From assembly GCA_020631735.1 (NCBI GenBank), contig CM036209.1, forward strand, positions 6,299,451 to 6,363,450: a DNA stretch of 64,000 nt, written 5' to 3'. The position numbers were made by a program, and so were the translations under genes. The notes beneath the pieces were generated by a model. That model saw only the letters and a program-made list of their open reading frames with translations. It had not been told where the DNA came from and did not search any database. The DNA is from Saccharum officinarum (Eukaryota; Streptophyta; Magnoliopsida; Poales; Poaceae). Below are positions 1 to 11,461 of this stretch, one piece after another. Each line of letters begins with the position of its first letter. Position 1 is the first letter of the stretch.

Positions 1-556
1 ATCCTTCAAAATTTCCGTGAGTTTTACATAACTGGGCGCTTAAATGCGAATTCCCCTATTTGTTCATTAATTGTTACTTTCGAGCCTTTAGAATGACTAA
101 AAATATCTTTACAGGATGAACTGCATCCAAGCTGGCTGATACATGATACTTGTTAGTTTCCAAAGTCAGTACTTGCATGAAATTTATGTGAATTGAGTCA
201 TTACTTACACCACATAAGAGTTATGTAGTAAATCATTAGTCCTTACTACATTTTTTGTATAGTTTTCGTATACCCATTTATATGCCCTGAAAAGGCGGAA
301 GCAAGCGTCCATTTCATTCACTACTGGTCCTTTGTCAAGCAATTTATGAGAAGTGGCATGCCCAACCTATGGAGTACTGGTTCAGACATGGCATTGAAGT
401 TCCAGCAAAGGAAAATGCACCTGCCTAACTGAAGAATCGCCTAAACAATCACGCTGAGGTACAGATGACTGAAGGCAGACTCATATCGAATGGAAGCAGA
501 GTAAATGAAACTTGGCTGTAAAAACACAAGAGTGTTGAAATGGAGTATGCACCGAC
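1..556 (-). other. probable intron 2 of the NPH3/BTB gene, to window edge
   Basis: This stretch follows the exon 2 donor of the NPH3-like gene (minus strand, GT at 556-555). I find no continuation of the BTB domain in any minus-strand frame down to position 1, so the next exon is probably outside the window. The sequence is AT-rich and has no recognisable repeat. It would be intronic if the gene model is right. Confidence 0.4.
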
Positions 557-1268
557 CTTGTGCAGCAGAAACGACTGTCCATCCACCGATACCGTGACAT
601 CCTCAGCGACATCTGAAAATATCCTGCACAAGCACAGCAGGCAACGCAATGGCCCAAAAGTTTTATTAGACGCCAGGATTAGTTAGCACTTGAGTTGGCA
701 GCAATGTGTAAACGTCTAGTGCAATGTTTGTAATAAGACCATTTTGCCTTCCCCACACATTCCCTCCCAAGGACAGCGGATGCCGAAGAATCAATCAACT
801 GACTGAAACAGAATGTTCCAGGCAATGGCTGCTACTGCTAGTGCTAGTACCTGAACTTTGCTTCTAGCACGGAACAGCTGACGACATTTCACTCTCTAGG
901 AAACCGTGTGATTTTTATCAGGAGAGTGAAAGATTCAGAAGTGGCGCCTGATGGTATTACCAAGCGAAAGATTTAGAGGAGCAAAAGCAATTTTCACAGT
1001 AGCAGTTGGATGCTTCCCTCCACAACGATAGATGGACGGCGTCCAAAGCGCGGCGCCGGCAGTCCGGCATGGCAAGCTGTTTCTGTTTATGTTTCCCCAA
1101 GTATTATGCAATGGTATATGCAATGCAGAGGAAAGCAAAGCCGACGGGAGTCAGAGATGGGGATCCTGACCTCCTGTGACTGACGGCGGTGCCGCAGAGC
1201 CGCGGCGACGTGGTGGTGGCGGTGGAGAAGGGGAACAAGACGGCGGCAGCGTCGCTGCCCATCCCCAT
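557..1268 (-). CDS. NPH3/BTB-domain protein, first two exons (partial gene)
   Basis: Two minus-strand exons join in phase. Exon 1 (1268-1171) starts MGMGSDAAAV and ends after ...AVSHR with a GAG|GTCAGG donor. Exon 2 (623-557) follows a TGTGCAG acceptor and encodes RIFSDVAEDVTVSVDGQSF followed by LLHK. The SDV..DVTV.V....F.LHK pattern is the start of the BTB/POZ domain of NPH3/RPT2-family proteins. These are plant-specific adaptors for CUL3 ubiquitin ligases, several acting in phototropin and auxin signalling at the plasma membrane. Exon 1 contributes 98 bases and exon 2 starts on the third base of a codon, so the frame is kept. The frame above the ATG is open to an in-frame stop with no other ATG, which supports this start. 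The rest of the BTB and the NPH3 domain lie beyond the left edge. Which family member it is cannot be told from 54 residues. Confidence 0.7.
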
Positions 1269-3404
1269 GCCTCCTCCTCCTCTTTGCTTCCCACGCCGGC
1301 TCAGCTGCCGCCGCCGCGTGCTTCTGTGTCTCTCTATGAAATGCTCTCAGCGCCGGACGTGGAGGTTTGGTCTGGAGTAGGAGGAGAGGAGAAACGGACG
1401 AGACCAAGGAATGACGGCTGGTCTGTCTGGTTGGTCGTCGGCGCGCGGCAATAACAAAATTGGGAGGGAGCGGACGGAGGGAGGAAGAGAGAGGGCAGAC
1501 AGCGACAGAGCATCGTTTGTTGTGTCTTGAATCTTGACGTGGGAGGGAGGGACGGAGGGGGATTAGGAACAAGATTAATGATTAGCTGAGCGTCTGAGCC
1601 TGAGAGAAAGGAGGCCAAACAGAAAAAAGCGAGTCGACGACGGAGGGGAGGAGGATTAGTTGGGTGACTAGGGGACACCCCTTGCTCCACTGTCAGTATT
1701 CTGGCTTGGCTACTGCTTGATTGAACCCAACGACGGAATGGAATGGAATTAGAGGTAGGTACTGTACCTTGATCTTGTGTGCCCATGCTCATGTAGCCAC
1801 AAACTTGAAAGTACTTTTTTTTCTTTTGACTTTTGTTACTGCCACAACTACTCCTACACAAGGCTCAAGTTTGCCGCGTTCATTGAACCATGTCTGGTGT
1901 AATAACTCATCTTCTCCCCGTATTTGTTTTTTTTTGTTCTTTCGGTTTGTTATCAATCAACCTGAATTATTATTGCCACATGTAATGTGATGTTAGAATG
2001 AGACTAGTACTAGGGTGCATTGCAAGAATCTTTTGAGGGCGGGCTTGTTTGTTCACGAGCTACAGCAGGGAGTGACCCTTTTCTTTTTTATTATGTTCAT
2101 GTGTTGTGTAGCATAGCAGCCGCAGTAGGTAGAGAGTGGTAGAGAGTGGAGTCGAGCGGAAGGCTGTCTGTCGGTGAAGAGTGGAAATGAAATGATGCCG
2201 GAGCATGTTGTCGCCTCGGCTGCCCGCCCTGCGTGTCCACCAGACATGCCCTTTCCCATCCGCCTTTCACTTTACCGCTTTGCCACTCAGTTTTGCTTGT
2301 CCAGCTTGCCGCTTTGTTGGCTAGTACCAGTAGCCTAGTACTTGTATTCATCGGTCGGAAAAATAGGGCAACAGAAGAGTCAGATAATTTTACGGTTAAC
2401 AATAAATATACCGAAAACATTAGTAATTTCGATATCTGATTCAATAAGTATTATTGGGTTAACCATAGAGTATATTTTTTATGGTAAAATTAACTTGATC
2501 CAAAATTTGGGGAAAAAATAGCGTCACCCGAGATTATAGCTACACTGCACTACTCTTTTTTTTGTTTTATTATACGGATCGATCAGGTAATAGTATCTTG
2601 TAACTTTTTAACACAACCACTTCTGCTGGCTTTGCTGAGGTTGAGCCGGCCGTTGACGACGCAAGGGCGCATTATGGCTGAGTGTATATGCTCATGGCAG
2701 ATCATTACCATCAGTCCATGCATCACAAAAACAGATCTCGAGCCATCGAGTGCATGTACATGCATGCGACGCAGAGCACTGTGTTGGGCACGCGGTACGC
2801 CCGCCTCGTGCGAAACTCTGCCGGTAACTCAATGACGAGGCATACGAGGAGGATGCATGTATCCGGTGAGTGCACTCAATGACGCGTGTTCAATTATGCT
2901 GGTACACTCCTACACGGGCTTTGATAGATTTGTTCGTGCAAGTGCAACCGTCATTTCTCTATCTTTTTCTAACCACGGATGATGAACTACAGTAACTTTG
3001 CATTGGTTGACTGCGATCCTTCGAAAGCTAAGAAACAATAACAGATCCAGCACTTGATCGAATGGAGCATGGACGATGCTCAAGCTGCCTATATAGGATT
3101 GTGCATTTCTAGGCTTCACAGTTCCCATAGAGTCGAAAAGCAACAAATACCTTGAGTCCTTGACGTGCACGCACGGGCGTCGGAGCCTGGACATCGGATT
3201 CTGAATCTGCCATTGGCGCTCGAGACATATATATATCCTGATTGAGGCCAAGAGAGTGTGCAAGTATTGTTACGTATCATTTATATATAGTATAGAGTAC
3301 ATTTTTTCTCTACTAATGTACTAACTGTTTTGTGCCATGAGTATTAATACCCCTCCTCTAAACTTAATCGAATTTTAGATAGTTTGACAGAGAAATACAA
3401 TTAT
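1269..3404. other. upstream region of the NPH3-like gene and intergenic DNA
   Basis: The first 300 bases are GC-rich and pyrimidine-rich on the minus strand (CTCTCTTCCTCCCTCCGTCC type), as expected for a grass 5' UTR and proximal promoter. I could not identify a clear TATA box. From about 1.6 to 3.4 kb I see only AT-rich intergenic sequence with short uncredited ORFs and no recognised gene or element ends. Confidence 0.4.
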
Positions 3405-3501
3405 GGCCCTATTCGTTTGAACTTATCAGTCATGGTACAATGTTTTTCTCTCACAATGAATCAGCGAACAGTACTTTTCACCCTGTCTTTTTAATAGGGC
3501 C
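3405..3501. mobile_element. short TIR element (MITE), 97 bp
   Basis: The ends are inverted repeats, GGCCCTATT and AATAGGGCC. The inner sequence (TTTTTCTCTCACAATGAATCAGC) belongs to a grass MITE family with the core TTTTTCTCTC. Related fragments lie near 4543-4645 and 7852-7951. A TTA trinucleotide lies close to both ends, so a Tourist/PIF-type insertion is possible, with one base of slippage at the left end. Confidence 0.6.
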
Positions 3502-3503
3502 TT

Positions 3504-3706
3504 ACTACCTCTGTCCCTAAATATCTATCGTTTGCGCTTCCCAAGAAACAATTTTGACTAAATATATATTAAAAAAATATTAATATTTATGGTACATAAT
3601 TAGTATCGTTGAAAATTTCTTTGAATCTAGTTTTTAATAAATTTATTTAGAGATACAAATATTGCACATATTTTCTATAAATTAAGCTAAACTTGTGACA
3701 CGCACA
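3504..3706. mobile_element. truncated Stowaway-like MITE
   Basis: It starts CTACCTCTGTCCCTAAATAT, a slightly diverged Stowaway (Tc1/mariner MITE) end, normally CTCCCTCCGTCCC. The inner sequence TTTTGACTAAATATATATTA, then TTGAATCTAGTTTTTAATAA, is typical of the family. The matching right terminus (GGGACGGAGG...) is missing; similarity fades after AAACTTGTGACACG. Confidence 0.6.
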
Positions 3707-3742
3707 CCAATAACAACACAGCGATAGGTAATAAGGGACTAA

Positions 3743-3986
3743 GGCATTGTTCACTTCCCCATCCCAACCCAAAATATTTTCTCTTCCACCCATCACATCA
3801 AATCTTTCGACGCATGCATAGAGCATTAAATGTAGGTAAAAAAGATAACTAATTACATAGTTTATCTGTAAATGTCGGGACAAATCTTTTGAGCCTAGTT
3901 AGTCCATGATTAGACAAATTTTGTCAAATAACAACAAAAGATGCTACAGTAACTTTCACCTATTTTTCGCGAAGTGAACCCACACC
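3743..3986. mobile_element. GGCCTTGTTTAG-family MITE, diverged copy
   Basis: The inner words GCATGCATAGAGCATTAAAT, ATAACTAATTACATAG and AGCCTAGTTAGTCCATGATT are diagnostic of the most common Tourist-like MITE of Andropogoneae. The termini GGCATTG.TTCACTTC and GAAGTGAAC.CACACC are imperfect inverted repeats. The family recurs at 16065-16329 and 16726-17010. Flanking TAA/TAG may be the 3-bp target duplication. Confidence 0.65.
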
Positions 3987-4335
3987 TAGTGAGCATGTAT
4001 CTCGCTTCCAAACGCAGCAGGAGCGGTGCACATACGCAATCGATGGTACCCACAGCGACTCTTTGGCGAGAGGGAGTATAGCATGATGATGACAAGCAAC
4101 GTGACATGATGGCAGCATCACCAAGGAGCGCAGGCAATGACTAGGCACGGAACTCGAGGAAAGCTACCTACTGCTAGTGCTAGTAGAGCTCCCGAGAGCA
4201 GAGAGGGCAGCAGGGCCGCCATGTCGCTCGCATCGCAGCTGCGCCTGCGCCTGCGCTTTTCTCCCTTTCGTAGTTCGTAGTTGCGCGGTGCCGGGCCAAG
4301 GCCGCCCCTCCCCACTCCCCACATCGGTCCTACTC

Positions 4336-4975
4336 TAACTTATAAATTCCGTTCCGGACATCATTCCGGTTTGCTTGTTGGAACGGAACATTTCGGTATC
4401 AGATAATACCGACGTACCGTTCCGTAGTTATAATAAATAAAAAAAGATTTATATTTATATGTATTTATATCAATATATTCCAATACATATATATGTTTTT
4501 AGTATGCATAAGAAGTACTGCTTTTACTTTTTTAGCCATATTCATCTGGCTTATAATCCGTCTTATTCAGCTTGTTTTTTTCAACCGGAACAGTATTTTT
4601 CTCTAAAAAAAATCAGCCAAATTCCAGCCGAACGCCTCCCTTGCCGTCGAGCTTCCCCAAACGTGCTGAAACTTCTGTCCTTCCAATAAAAAAGGTTGAA
4701 GCTAGCTACTGCTGCTTGCTTTTCCTACTTTCGAGAATGCAGCAACGCAGCAGTGCCTGCGGCAGGCGTGTCTGGCCGCTCAGGTGAGAGCTCAAAGACT
4801 CCATCCAACTGGTACCGGATCAGTGGAACGACGTATCTCGTCCGGAACAGCGGGATGGCCGGAATCGACCGGAATCACAGCCGGTACGGGATACAACCCT
4901 TTTCATACCGGTCTACAGGCTGGTACGGGGTATTCCGGCCATTCCGGCCGATACCGGAACGGAATTTATAATTAT
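4336..4975. mobile_element. Mutator-like non-autonomous element, 640 bp
   Basis: A perfect 10-bp direct repeat, GGTCCTACTC, flanks the element (4326-4335 and 4976-4985). The termini are inverted repeats sharing TTATAAATTCCGTTCCGG. Subterminal regions are rich in TTCCGG/CCGGAA and GGTACGG words. Target duplications of 9-10 bp suggest the Mutator superfamily. No transposase is visible. The middle (about 4543-4645) contains a piece of the TTTTTCTCT MITE family, probably a nested insertion. Confidence 0.6.
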
Positions 4976-4985
4976 GGTCCTACTC

Positions 4986-5574
4986 CACTCCACTCTCATC
5001 CAACACGTCTCCAAAGAATCTCACTCTGCTTTACGTGTAGATAACTTGTTTTTTTTTCCTAATGCACTCTCGCTCCTCCCTTTGCAACCTCTACCCTACC
5101 CTATCGTGAAATACAATGTATTCAAATTTTTTTTTGAAAACCAAATAAAAAAGTATACATTTCAAGATGCTAACTTACCTCTCACTAATTAATCAGTTTA
5201 GTTGTCGACCTGCTTAATGACCTAGCAAGGTATATACGGAGTATAGTTTAAAAAGGAAAATATACATGTCACTGATTTCACCTACTAATTATATGAGTCA
5301 GTTTATGCAAAAAAAAATGTTTAAAAGGCAAACATAAATTAAATTAATGTATGGTGGATGGAGTTTAAAAAAACCATCCATAGATATTAGTGAGCAATCC
5401 AACATATCTTATAATCCAAGACAAAATTTAAATTTTGTATTTATCTTATATCAGGATAAGTTAATGACACCTACTGATAAAGCGCGATGCAAATACGCAA
5501 AATCACTCGGTCACATCACATACCACGCGTATATGTAGCGTGATAAATTACGCATGCCATCCTAACTAACTCTA
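4986..5574. other. AT-rich intergenic DNA, nothing recognised
   Basis: Between the Mutator-like element and the solo LTR I see AT-rich sequence with short ORFs only. No termini, RNA genes or domain-like translations were recognised. Confidence 0.5.
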
Positions 5575-5579
5575 GTTTG

Positions 5580-5892
5580 TGTTATGAACGACGTATGGAA
5601 TATGAAGTAAAACGAAATCAATCACAGCGGAGACACACGAATTAACGTGGAAAACCCCTCCAATGCGAAGGGGAAAAACCACGGGCACCAGCCAGCAACA
5701 ATCTCACTATCTCAAGAGTTTTGGGTTACACGTCTGCGGCGGCTTACAAGAGAATCAAGTCTCCAAGAAACCCTAACAAGGGTATATATGTACCGCTACG
5801 CTCCGGCCCAGCCTTCGGCTTTTACGGGCCTCCGCTTCGCTCCGTCAGAAGCCCGGCCTATATCTTGCAGTGAATTTGGAACAACTCCAACA
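5580..5892. mobile_element. solo LTR, small family, copy 1
   Basis: It starts TGTTATGAACGACG and ends ...GGAACAACTCCAACA, so it has TG...CA ends. It is flanked by a perfect 5-bp duplication GTTTG (5575-5579 and 5893-5897). A second copy at 22360-22668 is nearly identical across its length. No internal region is attached on either side, so this is a solo LTR from LTR-LTR recombination. The inner CTCCAATGCGAAGGGGAAAA segment resembles LTRs of grass Copia elements, but the superfamily cannot be proved from an LTR alone. Confidence 0.85.
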
Positions 5893-5897
5893 GTTTG

Positions 5898-7851
5898 TGC
5901 ATCTAAATTCGTGTTTGCACGGGCTTTTTGTCAAAGCTCTAATGAATAAAAGGTCATGTCTTGTTCCAATTCCAATGGGAATCTCTGTCTGACTAATATC
6001 ATCGTCTTTGCATGCATGTTCCAGTTAGTAGCTGCTTTCAGCTTTCAGCCTTTTTTCATCACGTTGTGTTCTCGGTCAAGATTCCCGATTACAAACATCG
6101 TGGCATTTTATAGCTCGGGATCCAAGACCGGGAACACATGGGAAACCTTTTTCTTTTGTGCTGTCCAACTCTAGCGAGTAACGACATTAATTATCCGCAA
6201 GCTGAAGAAGACCAGATGGTCCACCACGTTAAATGGACCGTATATATAGTTTTGTTTATTTGCACCAAGGCATTTTTTCTGTTTACATCTTATTGTATCG
6301 TGTTGTTATATGCTTAATGGCAGCAAGAATTGGAGGATGTCGGTAGCATTTGGAGAAGACACGGAGTCTAAGGTTGGGGAAGACATAGTTACAAGGGAGG
6401 AATTCAGTTTGACGACAGTTATTCATTAACCCCTTGCAGGTTGCATTACAGAGCTTATAAGCTGACTTTCACAGCTAGTCCTACAAACCCAAGTCCCAGA
6501 TAAAATAATTACAAATCCAAGTCGTTAGCAAACGAAGCCTAAGGAGGCTACAGAGCCTACAGTCGGTTACGCTTGTCCGCAGCCCGATCGTGGAATAAGG
6601 AGAAAACCCGCAACGTGGAGTCATCGTCTGCTCGACTCTACGTGTTCGTTGAATAAGGAGAAAACCCGCAACGTGGTACAAAATGTAAGATGGAATGAAG
6701 AAAGTTACTCACTGATGACTGCTCCTACGAACGTGGAGTCATCGTCTGCTCGTCTTAGGTTCTGTGTTGTCAAGCGGTGGCCCGCTCGGCCAATTGGCTC
6801 CATTGATGTTGTTAACAACCTGATACAGAATTAAGTTTTTGATAACGGATATTTTGTGTTATGTTTTTCATGCTTATATTTTCTTCATTAAGTTGCTTTG
6901 ATATATGAATTAAATTTGTTCTAGAGGTGGGATGTTCTATTCAGTTATTGTATTATGACGGTTTGTATAGTGGAAATTAGTTTCTCTACAATACATATAA
7001 CTGTAATATGGTATAGCTAGCGGTCAAAAGTCTTGTATTCCATGTTATAAGTGTGTGACATCAATTTTGAATGTTTTAGTACTTTATTATATTTCAGGAC
7101 GGACGGTGAGGTAGAAGTTTGGAGTCATTCACCGCACAGAAAAAGGCACGAAACTGTGATCCAAATAATCATCAAAGATGAGATTAGTAAGCGAAAATAT
7201 GAAGAAGAAGAGATGGGGACAAGAAAATCACAATTCACCTTCTCATGCGTGCTGCAACTCGTCGTTGATTTGATGGGCCAGTCGGATGGACTGATAGGCA
7301 GGTGGCTCAGGCAGTCAGGACGATCCTGAGCTAGTGGGCTGATCACCATGGTGGGACGCAGAATTAGGCTTGTCGTGCAAAGTGGCCGAGAGAAGCCTCA
7401 CGGTTATGGGCTTGTGGCGTCGAAAACACCAGCGTTCTCTGGGCCACGGCCCACAGCCAAAGCACCAGGTGATCAATGGACTGAATATTGCATTGCAAAT
7501 TGCATGCCTTGCCTTCCTTGTAGTGGCGACACCTGGACGATTCGTGCGTGCGGTGTAGACTGTGCACTGTGCAGAATCTTTACCTTTTGGTGTCTGACAA
7601 GTAGGTATCTCTATATTCTATACAGGCGGAATACGATGTTACTACTACTTTACTACTAGTATGACAGGCATTTGCTTGGTTGTAGGATGACCACCGACCT
7701 CCGCTTTTTTTACGTATAAATTCTTGTAGGCCGCCAAATGAGGTCAAATAGATCCAGTGTGCGTTCAAACAGACACCGAGTACTTTTACTCACCGACCTC
7801 CACAATCAAGGGCTTAATTGATTCATTAATTGAGTAACATCAGCACTACCA
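5898..7851. other. intergenic DNA with a short internal repeat
   Basis: No gene is recognised. A block GAATAAGGAGAAAACCCGCA with ACGTGG occurs at 6593-6618 and again at 6651-6676. ACGTGGAGTCATCGTCTGCTC follows the first copy and recurs alone near 6730-6751. The rest is AT-rich with a GC-richer patch around 7250-7560. Confidence 0.45.
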
Positions 7852-7951
7852 TGTTCGCTTAAGCTACTTTTTAATCATAAAACAGTGTTTTTCTCTCACA
7901 GCATTTTAACGTAAACATCAGTCTAAGCCAAATTTCAGCGTAAGCAAACAG
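7852..7951. mobile_element. short TIR element (TTTTTCTCTC MITE family)
   Basis: The ends GTTCGCTTAAGCT and AGCGTAAGCAAAC are imperfect inverted repeats. The centre, AAACAGTGTTTTTCTCTCAC, matches the family seen at 3405-3501. No clear target duplication. Confidence 0.55.
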
Positions 7952-8553
7952 GAGTGCTGGACTGCTGGCTGCCGCTCGGCAGTTCGACAGGGCACCTGCT
8001 CTCAGCTCACCTCATCTCAGCTCTCAGGACCAACTCACGTCCTGATCTGACCACATATGCCCACTGCCCACAGCACATATGTGAATACAACTTGCCTTTG
8101 GTGTGACGAGCGATTCGTTAAATCTCCGTTGCGCAGATGTCAAATAGAGATACGATGTCAGAGGACCGGACGAGATCGGGTGAATTAAATTTCCGTCCGT
8201 GACAAATTGCCTATTAGAAAAAACTTTTATACCCGTCAACATGATTTTTAGTGTGTATCTACATCTGTTGGCAGTGTTATCCTAAACATTGAATGATAAA
8301 CAGTCCGTCACTTGCCATGTATAGCCATTATTGGACAAAATGGTCACTTAACCGGACAAAACGGAAATTTAAGCGAGATAAACGGACGATGTACCACCGT
8401 GTTAAGTTTAGACCATGTGTAAATGGGCTAAACGACCATTTAGGCGAATAGTATCCGTACTCGCATGTGTCCACACCCATACGTCAAATTATGGCTATAA
8501 TATAATTATTTGTATTTTTTGCACTAACGAGTAATGACATATCCACACTCATA
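7952..8553. other. repeat-derived intergenic DNA
   Basis: No gene is seen. The stretch 8340-8460 has TAAACGACCATTTAGGCGAA-type words, related to the CCTAAACGG element at 17177-17676. From 8455 on and again after 8746, the CCCATAC.CATGGATGAA-type sequence appears to be one older element split by the hAT MITE. Confidence 0.4.
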
Positions 8554-8561
8554 CCGCCAGG

Positions 8562-8737
8562 CAGGGGCGGAGGGTAGTGGCAGCGAAATTGGGCATCCAG
8601 CCCCCCTTTCTGACAGAAATTCAATGACCATAAATTCTTAGCGGTTAAACTGCATGCCTATTTAATTTTTCATCAGGATTTGACACTGCAAAGATCAATT
8701 TGGCCCCCTCTTATTCTTATGCCACGCTCCGCCACTG
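8562..8737. mobile_element. hAT-type MITE, 176 bp
   Basis: The termini CAGGGGCGGAG and CTCCGCCACTG are near-perfect inverted repeats of the hAT CAGGGGCGG type. The flanks CCGCCAGG (8554-8561) and CCGGCAGG (8738-8745) match at 7 of 8 bases, the 8-bp duplication length of hAT elements. It sits inside older CCCATACCC-rich repeat sequence. Confidence 0.75.
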
Positions 8738-8880
8738 CCGGCAGGTAAAATAGTAAACCCATACCCACACCCATGGATGAAATTTTGTATCCACGCCCAT
8801 ACTCATCGGGCACCCATGGGTAGGATTGTCATTCGTAATGTCAGATGATAGTGGTGGACTAGTAGCAAATGTCAAACAAA

Positions 8881-9188
8881 GGGTCCCTTTGGCATGGCTT
8901 TAGCTCATTGTGGCACTTCCTGCGAAACTATGCCAAAACAACCATTTACAAAATGACTCATTGCAAGGAGTTGAGAGGAGTCGAAGCTGTTTCTTATTAG
9001 GAACTGGAGTAGCGAAAACGTGGCTTCTCATGGCTCTTCACAAATTTGATATAAATTATTATAAAACTACCGCATGAGCTATTTTTGGCAAACGTTATTT
9101 AAAACAGCTTTAGCTCCATCAGAAAAACTACTTCACAGAAGGAGCCGAAGTTCTTTTAGGAGAAGCCAGAACACTACCAAACTGACCC
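8881..9188. mobile_element. TIR element (MITE), 308 bp
   Basis: The ends GGGTCCCTTTGGCA and TACCAAACTGACCC are inverted repeats. AAA flanks both sides, compatible with a 3-bp duplication. Subterminal AGCTC/GGCTTCTCC words recur in the interior. Similar CCCTTTGG ends are found on the larger element at 18269-18928. Confidence 0.6.
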
Positions 9189-9191
9189 AAA

Positions 9192-10211
9192 TAATTGGAA
9201 GCATAGCTCCAGGCCACTTGGACCAGTTGGTTGGTTTGGAGTATTACAAGTTTGTTCTCATTTGAAATCTAAGTAATTCGTTTGATTGAATGAGTTTGGG
9301 GGTCAACCAGCAAATAGATAGAAAAAAAAGCAAAATTCGCAAAGATTGGATTGGTGCCAACTTGCCGAGTGCCGACTCCTGTGCTGTGCACCCGTTCATG
9401 TCCACGTTTTATGACCCCGGACGGAGGAAATAGAAAACACGTTCTTTGGGGAGAGTACGTACTTAATTACTACTTATCATGACTTTTACAAGGAACAGAG
9501 ACCTTGGTTGTGTGTGCTGTGCTGTGTGACACATGCTACTCAGACTCAGTCCACCGCCTCAGTGCTCACGAGTCAGCAGACATCCATGCTCACACTCACA
9601 CAACAGTGTTAACCAGCACAAAACAAACTACTACATAGGGTACTCCAACAACAGTCATTTAATTTAACACCGCAGTACTTACACCATACAGCTGCAGCTG
9701 GACTGCATCTTCCCATTACAAAACAGGCATACATTCCAGAGGAGAGAGCAGAGCCAGCCCACATGAGCTGTGAATCCGTGCATAGTGTCAGCAAAGATTC
9801 CGCCACAACGCCAAAGCTGAGAGGAGCCACGCCACACGCCAGCTACAACTTCCTCCAAAAAGCTGTGCCTGAGAGCAACCACAATGTTGGCAAAACCAGT
9901 CCATAGGGAATAAAAAATGTACTATTATGGTAGCTGAAACATTGTACAACCGGTCCATAAGCAGTCCATAGCTAAAAGGCACCCCTAGAACTATGGGCAG
10001 CTCATAAGACAATTAAAAACAATTTAAGCACTGTACATCTGACACAGCCATAAACTAGAATGAGCCGTTGGCCTTCAGAAGCTAGCCGTTGGGCGATGGA
10101 CGTTGGCCTCCTTCTGTACACTTTGCTTCTTCAGTTTTGCCTACAAAAACTGAAGCTTCATGCTTCTATCTCCACACATGAGCTTGAGAATTTGAACTCT
10201 AGAACACAAGA
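9192..10211. other. upstream part of the PIF/Harbinger derivative
   Basis: No independent gene is seen. The segment nearest 10212 is probably 5' leader of the Myb-like ORF. I could not locate the outer terminal inverted repeats of the Harbinger element here, so its left end is unknown. Confidence 0.35.
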
Positions 10212-11461
10212 ATGGACCCCCCGCCCAGAAATTTTACAAGCCTCCTGAATCAAGGCTCTCCAGCCCAATACTCAGAGAGTAGTGGCCAGATTTCACCACC
10301 TACACCCCAATCCCAGTTTCCCTTTGGGACATCCAATTTTCTACAGAACTTCAATCCTTTTGGCCATCCAGCTCCAGGAATCCAGCCACCATATGGCCAT
10401 TCTCCTCCCACATTTCAAGGTGTTCAACAACAAGGGGGTTGGCCACAAGCTCCTCCACCTAGCTTTCAAGGATTTCATCTCCATGAAAGTTTAGGTGCAC
10501 CTACAGGAAATAGGCCTCCATCAGTCCTTCAATTTGGCCATTTGGGCGGAGCTACAGCCAACACTTCTTCCCATGGATCTGAATCTAGTTCTCGATGCTC
10601 TGCACAACAAGAGAAGCAATCAGTCAACATTGAAGATTTAAGTGATAGCAGTGAAGAAGAAGAACCAAAGAGGCGTCAACGCATCAATTGGAGTGAAGAA
10701 GAAAATGATAGGCTATTCAGTGCATGGACAAAACACTCCACTGACCCTGTAATCGGCATCGATAGAAAATGTGAGTACTATTGGAAAGCTGTAGCTGCTG
10801 AGTTCAACAACAATGCGCCATTACAGAAATGTACTGCTGCCATTAGAATGTTGGCATATGGTTCACCAGCAGATCTTATGGATGAAACATTTGGGGTTGC
10901 TGAGAGTACTGCAATGGAGTGTTTGATTCATTTTGTTCATGGTGTTAGAAGCCTATTCGGTGCACAATATCTGCGGAAACCTACTAGTGAAGACACTCAA
11001 CGCTTACTGCAACTAGCTGAACAACATGGTTTCCCTGGGATGTTGGGTAGTCTTGATTGTATGCATTGGGAGTGGCAAGATTTCAAGAAGGAGAAAGAAA
11101 AGCTGTGGAACGAGCTTTTGGGGTGTTACAAAAGCGTTGGGCTATCATACGTCACCCAGCAAGACTCTGGGAACGGGAAGAGCTTGCCAATATTATGTAT
11201 GCATGTGTTATTCTACACAACATGATAATAGAGGATGAGAGAGGCATATATGACACACCAGATGATAACACATATGAGCAAGGGCAATCTTCCCCAAATT
11301 TAACAGGGCTTGCACATGGACCAGTCCATGGATTCACAGATGTACTAGACAAAGACGTGCAAATTCGCAATCGATCAGCTCACATTCGTCTCCAGGAAGA
11401 TTTGATAGAGCACATATGGCAAAAATACAGTACACAGCAGCATGAACTAGACGAAGAGTAG
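10212..11461 (+). pseudogene. PIF/Harbinger derivative: Myb-like ORF fused to deleted transposase
   Basis: One open frame (10212-11225, 337 codons) begins with a Pro/Gln/Phe-rich region (MDPPPRNFTSLLNQ...). It continues with an acidic patch (SDSSEEEE) and a Myb/SANT-like segment (residues about 156-200, INWSEEENDRLFSAWT ... YYWKAVAAEFNNN), as in the ORF1 of PIF/Harbinger elements. At about residue 202 it changes without a break to PIF transposase (CTAAIRMLAYGSPADLMDE ... GMLGSLDCMHWEW, holding the first catalytic Asp). A second deletion follows; transposase resumes in another frame (about 11078-11461) with VERAFGVLQKRWAI, holding the catalytic Glu, and LANIMYACVILHNMI. The middle Asp region is missing. 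ORF1 and transposase are normally separate genes, so this is a doubly deleted non-autonomous copy. It cannot encode an active nuclease. Confidence 0.8.

Noticed and set aside
1087..1572. 161-codon minus-strand ORF as the gene start
   Set aside because: It is out of frame with the BTB exon; the MGMGSD frame joins exon 2 in phase through good splice sites.
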